From Micromonospora cathayae (GTDB taxonomy: Bacteria > Actinomycetota > Actinomycetes > Mycobacteriales > Micromonosporaceae), in the NCBI RefSeq assembly GCF_028993575.1, contig NZ_CP118615.1:496001-560000 (forward strand): a stretch of DNA of 64,000 nt, read 5' to 3'. The position numbers were made by a program, and so were the translations under genes. Positions within the stretch are counted from its first letter, which is position 1. The number at the start of each line of letters is the position of its first letter. Positions 1-8,500 of the stretch are shown here, piece by piece. Below the pieces are notes generated by a model. That model had not been told where the DNA came from, ran no database searches, and was given only the letters and a program-made list of their open reading frames with translations.

Positions 1-1
1 G

Positions 2-1126
2 CCGGTGGTGGCCTCGATCCTGGCCTCGCTGGGCAGCGGGTACGTGCTCGACGGCGAGCAGGCGTCGTTGCAGGACACCAACGACCACTTCCTGGCGAAC
101 CTGCAACGCGACGGCAGCTACTCGGTGGTGCCCCGGATCCCCGGTGGCGAGATCACCCCGGAGAAGCTGATCGTGATCGGTGAGGTGGCCCGGGACTTCA
201 ACCTCTACACGAAGATCACCGGTGGGCAGCGGATCGACCTGTTCGGGGCGCGGGTGGACCAGTTGCCGGCGATCTGGCGGCGGCTGGTGGACGCCGGTTT
301 CGAGTCCGGCCACGCGTACGGCAAGGCGCTGCGCACGGTGAAGTCGTGCGTCGGCGAGACCTGGTGCCGGTACGGGGTGCAGGACTCGGTGGGGCTGGCG
401 ATCGCCCTGGAGCTGCGCTACCGCGGCCTGCGTGCCCCGCACAAGATCAAGTCAGCGGTGTCGGGGTGCGCCCGGGAGTGCGCCGAGGCCCGCAGCAAGG
501 ACTTCGGCATCATCGCCACCGAGAGCGGCTGGAACCTCTACGTCGGCGGCAACGGCGGCTTCCGGCCCCGGCACGCCGACCTGTTCGCCACCGACCTGAC
601 CACCGAACAGTTGGTCACCTACGTGGACCGGTTCCTGATGTTCTACATCCGCACCGCCGACCGGCTGCAACGTACCGCCGCCTGGATCGAGGCGATGGAC
701 GGCGGCCTCGACCACCTGCGGGCGGTGATCATCGACGACTCGCTGGGGCTGGCCGCCGAACTCGACGCGGCGATGGCCCGGCACGTCGGGACGTACTCGG
801 ACGAGTGGCGGGACACCCTCGCCGACCCGGAACGGCTGCGCCGTTTCTCCTCCTTCGTCAACGCGCCGGACGTCCCCGACCCGTCGATCACCTTCGGCCG
901 GGAACGCGGCCAACCGGTACCGGCCGCCGCCGTGACAGCGGGAGCCGGAGCCGCCGGGGCTGCCGGGGCCGGAGCCGGAGCCGCCGGGGCCGGGGCCGCT
1001 GGGGCTGCCGGGGCCGGGGTGGCTGGGGCTGCCGGGGCCGGGGCCGCCGGGGTGGCCCCGCTGGCCGGCCCGGGACGCGCCGGCCGCCAGCCGGTCGCGC
1101 TGGGACTGCCGGGGGTGCGGCGATGA
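2..1126 (+). CDS. nirB: Nitrite reductase large subunit NirB, C-terminal part (5' truncated by window)
   Basis: Catalytic siroheme/4Fe-4S half of assimilatory NAD(P)H nitrite reductase, reducing nitrite to ammonium in the cytoplasm. The frame is open to the window edge, so the FAD/NAD(P)H domains lie upstream and the GTG at 5 is not the true start. Counting from that GTG, cluster and siroheme ligands are C115 and C121 (C-x5-C) and C155 and C159 (C-x3-C), within SCVGETWC and CARECAEA. Residues about 305-350 form an odd Ala/Gly-rich repetitive tail absent from typical NirB. The stop overlaps the nirD start (ATGA), indicating translational coupling. Family assignment is firm; the tail has no known role. 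Confidence 0.93.
   Translation, partial: PVVASILASLGSGYVLDGEQASLQDTNDHFLANLQRDGSYSVVPRIPGGEITPEKLIVIGEVARDFNLYTKITGGQRIDLFGARVDQLPAIWRRLVDAGFESGHAYGKALRTVKSCVGETWCRYGVQDSVGLAIALELRYRGLRAPHKIKSAVSGCARECAEARSKDFGIIATESGWNLYVGGNGGFRPRHADLFATDLTTEQLVTYVDRFLMFYIRTADRLQRTAAWIEAMDGGLDHLRAVIIDDSLGLAAELDAAMARHVGTYSDEWRDTLADPERLRRFSSFVNAPDVPDPSITFGRERGQPVPAAAVTAGAGAAGAAGAGAGAAGAGAAGAAGAGVAGAAGAGAAGVAPLAGPGRAGRQPVALGLPGVRR
940..1060 (+). repeat. G+C-rich tandem repeat coding the NirB Ala/Gly tail
   Basis: Imperfect iterations of short units such as GCCGGGGCCGGAGCC and GGGGCTGCCGGGGCC encode AGAAGAGA-type runs at the end of NirB. The repeat stays in frame and is probably unstable in copy number by replication slippage. 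Confidence 0.75.
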
Positions 1127-1596
1127 GCCCGACGGACGGCTGGACCCCGGTCTGCCGGCACGACCGGCTGGAACTGGACCGGGGCGTGGCCGCCCTGGTC
1201 GACGGGGTGCAGGTGGCCCTGTTCCGGACCCTCGACGGACTGTTCGCGCTGGACAACCGGGACCCGGTCGCCGGGGCGTACGTGCTGTCCCGGGGCATCG
1301 TGGGCAGCCGGGACGGGGTGCCCACCCTCGCCTCGCCGCTGCACAAGCAGGTGTACGACCTGCGGACCGGCGAGTGCCTGGACCGGCCCGGGGCGGCGGT
1401 GACCGTACACGGGGTGCGCTGCCGCGACGGCGTGGTCGAGGTCCGCCTCGCCGCCGGGGCGGGCCGTCCGGTGACCGCGGCGGCCGGCCACCGGGCCGGA
1501 GCCGGCGCGGCCGCAGGTCACGGAGCCGGAGCCGGCGCGGCCGCAGGTCACGGAGCCGCCTCCGGCGAGGAGAAACCCGGGAGCCACGATGGCTGA
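1123..1596 (+). CDS. nirD: Nitrite reductase small subunit NirD (Rieske-like fold)
   Basis: Small subunit that pairs with NirB in NADH-dependent nitrite reduction. The first ~105 residues (from VCRHDRLELDRGVAAL to GVVEVRLA) match the NirD Rieske-like fold. The Rieske ligand pairs C-x-H and C-x2-H are not present, as is usual for NirD, so no 2Fe-2S cluster is expected. The ATG overlaps the nirB stop. The last ~50 residues are a low-complexity tail (AGAGAAAGHG repeated twice), making the 157-aa protein longer than the usual 105-120. The 3' end overlaps the next gene by 8 nt. Confidence 0.9.
   Translation: MSPTDGWTPVCRHDRLELDRGVAALVDGVQVALFRTLDGLFALDNRDPVAGAYVLSRGIVGSRDGVPTLASPLHKQVYDLRTGECLDRPGAAVTVHGVRCRDGVVEVRLAAGAGRPVTAAAGHRAGAGAAAGHGAGAGAAAGHGAASGEEKPGSHDG
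1492..1551 (+). repeat. 30-bp tandem duplication in the nirD tail
   Basis: Two adjacent near-identical 30-nt units (1492-1521 and 1522-1551) differ at about two positions and encode the repeated AGAGAAAGHG segment of NirD. Confidence 0.8.
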
Positions 1597-2677
1597 CGAG
1601 TTGGCCGGCTTCACCATCGGGGTGACCGCCGACCGGCGACGCGACGAACTCTCCGCGATGCTGGAACGGCGCGGCGCCCGGGTGGTGCTCGCTCCCGCCC
1701 TGCGGATCGTGCCGCTCGCCGACGACAGCGACCTGCGTGAGGCGACCCGCGCCTGCCTGGCCCGCCCGCCGGACATCCTGATGGCGAACACCGGCATCGG
1801 CATGCGCGGCTGGCTGGAGGCGGCCGAGGGCTGGGGGCTGGCCGAGCCGCTGCGCTCGGTGCTGGCCGACACGTACGTGGTGGCCCGCGGCCCCAAGGCC
1901 CGGGGCGCGATCCGGGCCGCCGGTCTGCACGACCAGTGGTCACCGGACTCGGAGAGCTGCGAGGAGGTCGTCGACCACCTGCGCCGACGCGGGGTGGCCG
2001 GCCAGGTGATCGCCATGCAGCTGCACGGCGACCGGCAGCCGGAGTGCACCGAGGCGCTGGAGGACGCCGGTGCCACCGTGATCGAGGTGCCGGTGTACCG
2101 CTGGGCGCCACCCACCGACTCCGCCCCGCTGCACCGGCTCATCGACCTGGTCGCGTCCCGGCTGGTCGACGCGGTCACCTTCACCTCTGCCCCGGCGGCC
2201 GAGGCGCTGCTGCGGGCCTCCGGCGACCGGGCCGAGGCGGTGCTCGGGGCGTTCCGCGGCGACGTGCTGGCGAGCTGCGTCGGCGCGGTCACCGCCGAAC
2301 CGCTGATCCGCCGGGGGGTACCGGTCAGCATGCCCAACCGGGCCCGGCTCGGCGCGCTGGTCCGGCACATCGTCGACGAGCTGCCCCGCCGTACGGTGAC
2401 CCTGAAGGCCGCCGGCCACCAGCTCACCCTGCGCGGCCACGCGGCGGTGATCGACGGCGAGCTGCGCCCGCTGGCGCCCGCGCCGATGGCGGTGCTGCGG
2501 GCGCTGGCCCGCTCCCCCGGCCGGGTGTTCTCCCGTACCGCGCTGCTGCGGACCCTGCCGCGCGGCGCGGACGAGCACGCCGTCGAGATGGCGGTGGCCC
2601 GGATCCGCGCCGGCCTGGAGGCCCCGAGGATCGTCCAGACGGTGGTGAAACGCGGCTACCGCCTTCGCGTCGACTGA
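1589..2677 (+). CDS. Uroporphyrinogen-III synthase (HemD-like) fused to a C-terminal winged-helix DNA-binding domain
   Basis: Residues ~1-260 resemble HemD, which cyclises hydroxymethylbilane to uroporphyrinogen III, the precursor of siroheme and haem. Visible features include FTIGVTADRRRDEL at the N-terminus and the VDAVTFTSAPAAEALL segment. Residues ~275-362 form an OmpR-type winged helix ending in VQTVVKRGYRLRVD, the usual wing signature. Such HemD-wHTH fusions next to nirBD are known in actinobacteria and are usually annotated as bifunctional synthase/regulators. The ATG at 1589 overlaps nirD by 8 nt, so it is the third gene of the nir operon. It may act as a nitrite-assimilation regulator rather than, or as well as, an enzyme (inference). 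Confidence 0.87.
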   Translation: MADELAGFTIGVTADRRRDELSAMLERRGARVVLAPALRIVPLADDSDLREATRACLARPPDILMANTGIGMRGWLEAAEGWGLAEPLRSVLADTYVVARGPKARGAIRAAGLHDQWSPDSESCEEVVDHLRRRGVAGQVIAMQLHGDRQPECTEALEDAGATVIEVPVYRWAPPTDSAPLHRLIDLVASRLVDAVTFTSAPAAEALLRASGDRAEAVLGAFRGDVLASCVGAVTAEPLIRRGVPVSMPNRARLGALVRHIVDELPRRTVTLKAAGHQLTLRGHAAVIDGELRPLAPAPMAVLRALARSPGRVFSRTALLRTLPRGADEHAVEMAVARIRAGLEAPRIVQTVVKRGYRLRVD

Positions 2678-2761
2678 CCATCCGCCGCCGTCGGCCGGCG
2701 TCGGTGCTGCCGGGGCGCGGGACCGCGGTGATCGAATTCGGGTTGCCACACGAGGAGCGAC

Positions 2762-2881
2762 ATGCCCGAATCAGCATCATATCTCCAGATTGCTGACCAG
2801 GTGATTGCCGACGTCAGGTCGGGGAGTCCCGCCCGCCCTGTTGACCATGAGGTTGTTGTCACGACACGCCGGAAACGGTGA
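2762..2881 (+). pseudogene. Truncated GntR-family regulator remnant (39 codons)
   Basis: A strong ribosome-binding site (GAGGAG, 6 nt upstream) precedes ATG and an open frame beginning MPESASYLQIADQVIADVRS. This matches the first helix of GntR-type DNA-binding domains (pattern YxQIAxxLxxxIxxG). Similarity stops after about 21 codons. The frame then runs into the left arm of an inverted repeat and ends at a TGA in its right arm. The rest of the regulator is missing, so this is most simply a gene broken by the repeat or by an associated deletion. A short expressed peptide cannot be excluded. Confidence 0.6.
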
Positions 2882-2900
2882 CAACAACTTCATGATCAAC
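2840..2900. repeat. 23-bp inverted repeat (REP/MITE-like palindromic element)
   Basis: Arms 2840-2862 and 2878-2900 are reverse complements at 21 of 23 positions, separated by 15 nt. Outer ends read GTTGA/TCAAC and inner ends GTTGTTGTCAC/GTGACAACAAC. It is A+T-richer than its surroundings and terminates the GntR remnant. It could be a dispersed palindromic repeat or a miniature element, and it also forms a strong hairpin between convergent genes. Confidence 0.75.
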
Positions 2901-2943
2901 GGGGCGAACGGGGGGCCGGGGGGCGAGCGGGCGCGTCGTTGCC

Positions 2944-3891
2944 CTATGGGCGTGGGGATTGGGCGGTGGTGAGGTCGACCAGGGCGCGGCGGAAGGCGGC
3001 GGCGTGCCGCAGTTCGTCGTGCCGGATCTCCTCGAACAGCTTCGCCGCCTCGATGTCCCCGGCCTTGGCCGCCCGGTTGGCGTAGACCTGGTACGTCGCG
3101 GCCGCCTCGACCTCGGCGGCGACGGCGGTACGCAGGTTCGCGGCGGTCGTACCGACCAGGCCGGCGAGCATCGCGGTCTCGGCGAAGTGCTCGCCGAGTT
3201 CCTGGCCGGCGGTGTTGGTCCACAGCTCGGCCAGCCGCTGCTGCCCGGTCCGGTCGGCGTGCCGGGAGTACATGGTGTACTTCGCCCAGGCGAACGCCTC
3301 GCCGTACAGGGTGTCCCGCAGGTTCTCCAGGGTCTGCCCGCCGCACGCCGGCCGGGTCCGTTCGATCGGCACCGGCGGCACCGGCTCCCCGGTGGGCACC
3401 TCGATGCCGGAGTCGGGGAACCGCAGCGCGGTCAGCGCGGTGGTGAACCGGCCGGCGTGCACCAGTTCGTCACCGGCGAACTCGGCGTAGTGCGCGGTCA
3501 CCTCCGGGCAGCCGTCCCGGGTCGCCTGCTCGGCGAAGGACGGGTACAGCTCGGTGGCCTCGTGGGTCTCGCCCTCGATCGAGTCGGTCAGGTTCGCCTG
3601 GTTGCCCCGGACGAAGCCGATCAGCCGGGCCTCCGCCACGAAGTGGTCGTTGAACTCCTCACGGGCGGTCTCCCCGAACAGCCGGGCGACCGCCGCCTGC
3701 CCCCGCCGGGCCGCCTCCTGGGCGTACGCCCGGTAGCTGGCGTACGCGTACGCCTCGTCCGTCATCGCGGCGAGCGTGTCCGCCCGGGTCTCCGGGTCGA
3801 GTCTCGGCGCCGCCGCCTCGACGGGTACGGCCAGGCCGGCCCCGAACACCGCCCCCACCGCGACCGCCGCAATGCCAGTGGCAACTCGCAT
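2944..3891 (-). CDS. Secreted ferritin-like (rubrerythrin-type) diiron protein
   Basis: Exported protein with two tandem ferritin-like four-helix segments. A signal peptide (MRVATGIAAVAVGAVFGAGL to VEAAA) covers residues ~1-28. Helices rich in E and H follow, including EFNDHFVAEAR, EFAGDELVHAGRF, ELGEHFAETAML and EIRHDELRHAAAF; the last shows the ExxH-type metal-ligand spacing of rubrerythrins. The ATG at 3891 was chosen because GAGGGGGAG sits 5 nt upstream; an in-frame GTG at 3909 would add six residues. Oxidative-stress or iron handling outside the membrane is likely but unproven. It is convergent with the nir operon. Confidence 0.75.
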   Translation of the reverse strand: MRVATGIAAVAVGAVFGAGLAVPVEAAAPRLDPETRADTLAAMTDEAYAYASYRAYAQEAARRGQAAVARLFGETAREEFNDHFVAEARLIGFVRGNQANLTDSIEGETHEATELYPSFAEQATRDGCPEVTAHYAEFAGDELVHAGRFTTALTALRFPDSGIEVPTGEPVPPVPIERTRPACGGQTLENLRDTLYGEAFAWAKYTMYSRHADRTGQQRLAELWTNTAGQELGEHFAETAMLAGLVGTTAANLRTAVAAEVEAAATYQVYANRAAKAGDIEAAKLFEEIRHDELRHAAAFRRALVDLTTAQSPRP

Positions 3892-4004
3892 CTGCTCCCC
3901 CTCGATCACTTTCCGTGACAGCCATTGGGGGGAGCTTATGTTTGCCCAGCTCAGAGGGGTTGGATTAGCCCGGACGGGCGTGTCTCCTCAGCGGGGACGC
4001 GACC

Positions 4005-4109
4005 AGGAAGGGGCCCTCACCGCCCACCAGGCGACGAAGCGCCCCTGCCGACCACCAGGCCACGAAGGGGCCCCTGCCGCGCACCAGGCGTCGGCAGGAG
4101 CCCCTTCCT
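4005..4109. repeat. Stem-loop with GGGGCCCC-type tandem repeats, possible terminator of cvn operon
   Basis: Outer arms AGGAAGGGGC (4005-4014) and GCCCCTTCCT (4100-4109) pair perfectly. Between them lie two ~28-nt near-repeats (from 4023 and 4051) each containing CCACCAGGC, ACGAAG and CCCCTGCCG. On the minus strand this lies just downstream of cvnD and upstream of the ferritin-like gene. Confidence 0.55.
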
Positions 4110-4121
4110 TGCCCTACGAAC

Positions 4122-4745
4122 TCAGCCGACCGGGGTGGGGAAGCCACGGCCGTGCTCGGCCTGGAGCCGGAGCATGGCGTGCTCCACCACGGTCACCAGT
4201 ACCTGCTTGACCGCCTCCCGGTGCCGGGCGTCGGTCAGGATCAGCGGCACCTGCGGCGAGATCGCCAGCGCCTCGCGGACCTCTTCGAGGTCGTAGCGGG
4301 GCGCACCGTCGAAGTGGTTGAGCGCCACCACGTACGGCAGGTTGCGGTTCTCGAAGTAGTCCAACGGCGCGAAGGCGTCGGTGATCCGGCGGGTGTCCAC
4401 CAGCACGGCGGCACCCACCGCACCCTTGATGATCTCGTCCCACATGAACCAGAACCGGGTCTGACCCGGGGTGCCGAAGAGGTAGAGGATCAGGTCCTCG
4501 GCCATGGTGATACGGCCGAAGTCCATGGCGACCGTGGTGGTCTGCTTCCCCGGGACCTTGGACGGGTCGTCGATGCCGACACCCGCCGCCGTCATCACCG
4601 CCTCGGTGGTCAGCGGGGTGATCTCCGAGACCGCGCCGACCAGGGTTGTCTTACCCACGCCGAACCCGCCCGCGACCACGATCTTCGCGGAGGTGATACC
4701 TCGGTTACGGCGCGCCCCGGCGGGGTCATAGCCTGCGAAGTCCAC
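4122..4745 (-). CDS. cvnD: Conservon small GTPase-like ATP/GTP-binding protein CvnD
   Basis: Last gene of a cvnABCD conservon, a signalling complex of actinobacteria resembling eukaryotic G-protein receptor modules. Visible motifs: P-loop GGFGVGKTT (26-34), MDFGR with D75 followed by LFGTPGQTRF (89-98) as G2/G3-like elements, and NHFD (143-146) in place of NKxD. Length 207 aa is typical. It overlaps cvnC by 20 nt, so the two are translationally coupled. Cytoplasmic, probably cycling between nucleotide states under control of CvnB and CvnA (family knowledge). Confidence 0.9.
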   Translation of the reverse strand: MDFAGYDPAGARRNRGITSAKIVVAGGFGVGKTTLVGAVSEITPLTTEAVMTAAGVGIDDPSKVPGKQTTTVAMDFGRITMAEDLILYLFGTPGQTRFWFMWDEIIKGAVGAAVLVDTRRITDAFAPLDYFENRNLPYVVALNHFDGAPRYDLEEVREALAISPQVPLILTDARHREAVKQVLVTVVEHAMLRLQAEHGRGFPTPVG

Positions 4746-5091
4746 TTAGCACCCTCTCAAGCAGTTCCATTCGCTCCTCGTACGCCTCGGCGGGAGCGGC
4801 AGTGTGTAGCGTCAGCAGACCCTCGGCCACCATGTCGGCGACCAGCACCCGGGCCACGCCCAGTGGCATCCGGGTGTACGCGGCGATCTCGGCCAGGGAC
4901 TGCGGGCGCCCCTCGCAGATCGTGGCGATGCGGTGCTTGTCGTGGCCGGCGAAACGGGACTCGGCGACGGCGGTGGGGCTGGCCGTCATCACCGCCTCGA
5001 GGGCGATGTCCTGACGGGGCTCCGTTCGTCCCCGGGTGACCGCGTACGGACGCACCAACGCGCCGCGCGGGTCCTCTCGCCTCCGGTCCAT
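4726..5091 (-). CDS. cvnC: DUF742 conservon protein CvnC
   Basis: 121-aa DUF742 protein. The VRPYAVTRGRTEPR motif near the N-terminus and the helical C-terminal half (IAAYTRMPLGVARVLVADMVAEGLL) are diagnostic; the latter reads like a winged-helix fold. In conservons it interacts with the other Cvn proteins. It sits between cvnB (57 nt upstream) and cvnD (20-nt overlap). Start ATG at 5091; the upstream gap contains GGAGGTGATC as a good ribosome-binding site. Confidence 0.9.
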   Translation of the reverse strand: MDRRREDPRGALVRPYAVTRGRTEPRQDIALEAVMTASPTAVAESRFAGHDKHRIATICEGRPQSLAEIAAYTRMPLGVARVLVADMVAEGLLTLHTAAPAEAYEERMELLERVLSGLRRL

Positions 5092-5148
5092 TCGCGATCA
5101 CCTCCTCCCACCGGCGCCGCCTGTCGGCACCGGAATCGTCTGCGGCTA

Positions 5149-5556
5149 CTACCGGACCACGGCCTCGCGGGGCAGCGGCACCAGCGCCGCCCCGACCCGT
5201 TCCACCAGTAGCGCCATCTCGTAGCCGACCTGACCGACGTCGCAGCTGCGGGCGGCGAGCACCGCCATCGACGAGCCGTCGCTGATCGACATCAGGAACA
5301 GGTATCCGCTGTCCATCTCGATGACCGTCTGGAGCACCCCGCCCGCGCTGAACATCCGGGCGGCGCCCTCGGTCAGGCTGACCACCCCGGAGGTGATGGC
5401 GGCGAGCTGGTCGGCCCGGTCCGCCGGCAGGTCCCGGGAGGAGGCGAGCAGCAGCCCGTCCGCCGACACCGCGACGACGTGCGCGATGCCCGCCACGCTG
5501 TCGGCGAAGTTGGTGAGCAGCCAACCCATGTCCTGCATAGCCGCTGGCCTGTTCAT
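5149..5556 (-). CDS. cvnB: Roadblock/LC7-domain conservon protein CvnB
   Basis: 135-aa roadblock/LC7 protein, a fold that commonly regulates small GTPases and partners the GTPase CvnD. Key stretches: WLLTNFADSVAGIAHVVAVS, DGLLLASS and GYLFLMSISDGSSMAVL. The ATG at 5556 was chosen because it overlaps the cvnA stop (ATGA) and has AAGGAGACGAG upstream; an alternative ATG lies at codon 7. Confidence 0.92.
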   Translation of the reverse strand: MNRPAAMQDMGWLLTNFADSVAGIAHVVAVSADGLLLASSRDLPADRADQLAAITSGVVSLTEGAARMFSAGGVLQTVIEMDSGYLFLMSISDGSSMAVLAARSCDVGQVGYEMALLVERVGAALVPLPREAVVR

Positions 5557-8500
5557 CGGCTCGTCTCCTTGGTCGAATCGCTGTTCAGGTCCGCACCGGC
5601 CGTCCGACCGCGCTGCACACCGCGGTGGTAGGCCGACAGCAGACCGCGTACTTCGTCGGGGGTGCGGCGGCTGCGGTCCCGGCCGCCCTTGGGCTCGACG
5701 CCGCCGGGGACGAGCTGGGCCTGCGGCACCCGCTTGGGCAGCCCGGACCGGGTCTGACCGGCGACGGTCGGCTCGGCGGCCTTGACCGCCCGGGACCAGC
5801 CGTCGTCCGCCGCCGTCCGCCAGGCGTCCGCGTTGGACGCCGGCTTCGGCGTGACCTCGACCACCGGCGCGGGGGCCGGCGTCGGGGCCGGGGCCGGGAT
5901 CGGGGCGGGGGTCGCCACCGGCTCCGGCACCGGGGTCACCGGCGGCGGGGGCGGCGTGTACGAGGGGGGCGGCGGCTGCGACGGCGAGGTGACCGTGGCC
6001 CCCGGGGTACGGCCCGGCAGCCGGGGTACCTCGGCCTTCGGAGCGGCCACCACCGGGCTGCTCACCACCGGGCTGCTCACCGCCGTGTCCTGGTCGAACT
6101 GGGGCCGGGCGAAGATGGCGGTCGCGTCGTTGCCGTGGGAACGGAACCAGGCGGTCTCCATCTCCCGGAAGATCGGCGCGGCCTCGGCCGGCTCGTCCGG
6201 ACGGCGCACCGCGGGCACGCCCGGCGTCGCCGCCGGTACCGCCAGCGGGGTCGTCGGACCGGCCGGCGGGATGACCGGGCCGGTGAGCGGCGTGGTCGGC
6301 CCGCCGAACGGGGTGGTCGGCCCGCCTAGCGGCGTGGTCGGACCGGCCGGCGTGGCGACCGGCCCGGCCACCGGCCCGGCGGGCAGGGCGGAGGTCGCCG
6401 GACCGGTGCCCGGGGAACGCTGCGGCAGCGGGTTGAGCGTCGGGAACGCGGTGGTCGGCGTGCCGGCGAGCGCACCGTTGGAACTGGTCGACTGGGCCGG
6501 CGGGACCGGGGTGAACAGCGACCCGCCGAGGCTCGGGGAGGCGGTGGTGGGGCCACCCACGTTCACCGTCGGCCCGGTGTCCCGGTTCTCGTTCGTCGCC
6601 GGCCACTGGGTCGGGGTGGGGCCGGAGTTGCGCCACGGGTCACCGGTCAGGGTGGCCGCCGAGGTCCGCGCCCCGCCGGCCAGCGGCTCGGGGAGCGGGG
6701 ACGACGTGTTGAGCGGGGACTGCTCGACGGCGAGCGGCTGACGCGGCCGGGGCAGTGCCTGGTCCCGGCCCCGGGTCTGCGGCAGCACCACCGTCGAGTT
6801 GGGCAGGGTGACCTGGGCGACGGTGCCGCCCTCCACGTTGCGCCGCAGCTCGACCCGGATGCCGTACCGGGAGGCCAGTCGGCTGACCACGGCCAGACCC
6901 ATCAGCCGGAACGCGGCCACGTCCACGCTCGACGGGGCGGCCAGCCGCCGGTTCAGCGAGTCGAGCTGCTCGTCGGTCAGGCCCAGGCCGCGGTCCTCGA
7001 TCTGGATCAGGACGTAGTCGCGGATGCGCCGGCCGTCGGCGACCACGGTGGTGGTCGGCGGGGAGAACCGGGTGGCGTTGTCGAGCAGTTCGGCGACCAG
7101 CCGGACCACGTCGTTGACCGCGTGCGCGGCCACCGAGATGTCCGTGTCGACGGTGCCGAACTCGATCCGGTTGTAGAGCTCGACCTCGGACTGCGCGGCG
7201 CGCAGCACGTCGACCAGGAGCGCGTCGTCGCGACGCGGCACCGCCGAGTCGGCACCGGCGAGCACCAGCAGGTTCTCGTCGTTGCGGCGCATCCGGGTGG
7301 CCAGGTGGTCCAGCTCGAAGAGCTGGGCGAGCCGCTTCGGGTCCTCCTCGCCACGCTCGATCGCGTCCAGCTCGCCGATCATCCGGTCGACCAGGGTCTG
7401 CGACCGGCGGGCCAGGTTGAGGAACATCGCCGACACGCTGTTACGCAGGGCGGCCTGCTCGGCGGCGATCCGAACCGCCTCGCGGTGGACCACGTTGAAG
7501 GCGAGCGCGACCTGGCCCACCTCGTCCTTGTTGGTCAGCTTGATCGGGTCGCGGACCTCGCGGACGACCTCCTCCACGCCGCTGTCACCGGCGTTGCCCA
7601 TGTTCTGCAGCCGCTTCACGGCCTCGGGCAGGTCGTGGTTCGCCACCGAGAGCGCGCCCTCACGGAGCCGGCGCAGCGAGTGGTTGAGCGACCGGGCCAG
7701 CACCACGGCGAGCGTGATGGCGACGATGAGGGTGAGCAGCACCAGCAGCGACTCGATGACGGCCTGGCGGATGACCGCCGTCCGGGCCTGGTCGGTCTGG
7801 TTGAGCAACTGGTCCTGGAGCTGCCCCTCGGTCCAGCGCATCAGGTCGTTGACCGCGCCGATGGCGAACGTCGCGTCGTCCGCCCCGACCAGGGCCCGCT
7901 GTCCGACGGAGCGGCTGATGTCGGCCGCCACCCGGTCGGCGAGGACCACGGCGTCACCGGTGACGGTGCTGTCGACCAGCGCCTGCTGGGCGGGGTCGGC
8001 GGCGAGCGAGAAGGCGAGCAGGGCCTCCTGCTGGCTGGTCAGCGTGGCGACGAAGGAGGAGAACTGCTCCTGGTCGACCCGGTTCGTGGCGAGCGCGGTG
8101 AAGGCGACCGCCTCCTCCTCCGCCACCGCCGACTTGGCGCGGCTGAACGCGGCCACCGCCCGCCGGCTGTCGGCTAGCGCGCCGTCACCGGGAAGCTGGG
8201 CGAGCGCGTCACCGTAGCCGACCAGGTCGGTCAGGACGACGCCGTACCGCAGCACGACCGCGGAGACGGGCATCTGCCGGTCGCCACGGTTCAGCACCTC
8301 CTGACGGGTGGTGTTCAGGGTGGCCAGGTGGTCGTCGATGATCCGCAGCCGGTCCCGGACCGCCGCCGGCACCTCGCCGATCTCCCGGCGCTGCGCGGTG
8401 TACTGCGCGACCCGCTGGTCGGTCCGTCGCACGTGCAGGTTGTACGAGTCCGGCTTCGACGTCGGCACGGCCAGGTAGGTCGCCGCCGCCATCCGCTCCC

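Noticed and set aside
643-2427. Minus-strand 594-codon frame across nirB, nirD and hemD-like gene
   Set aside because: Low-complexity, opposite to well-identified plus-strand genes.
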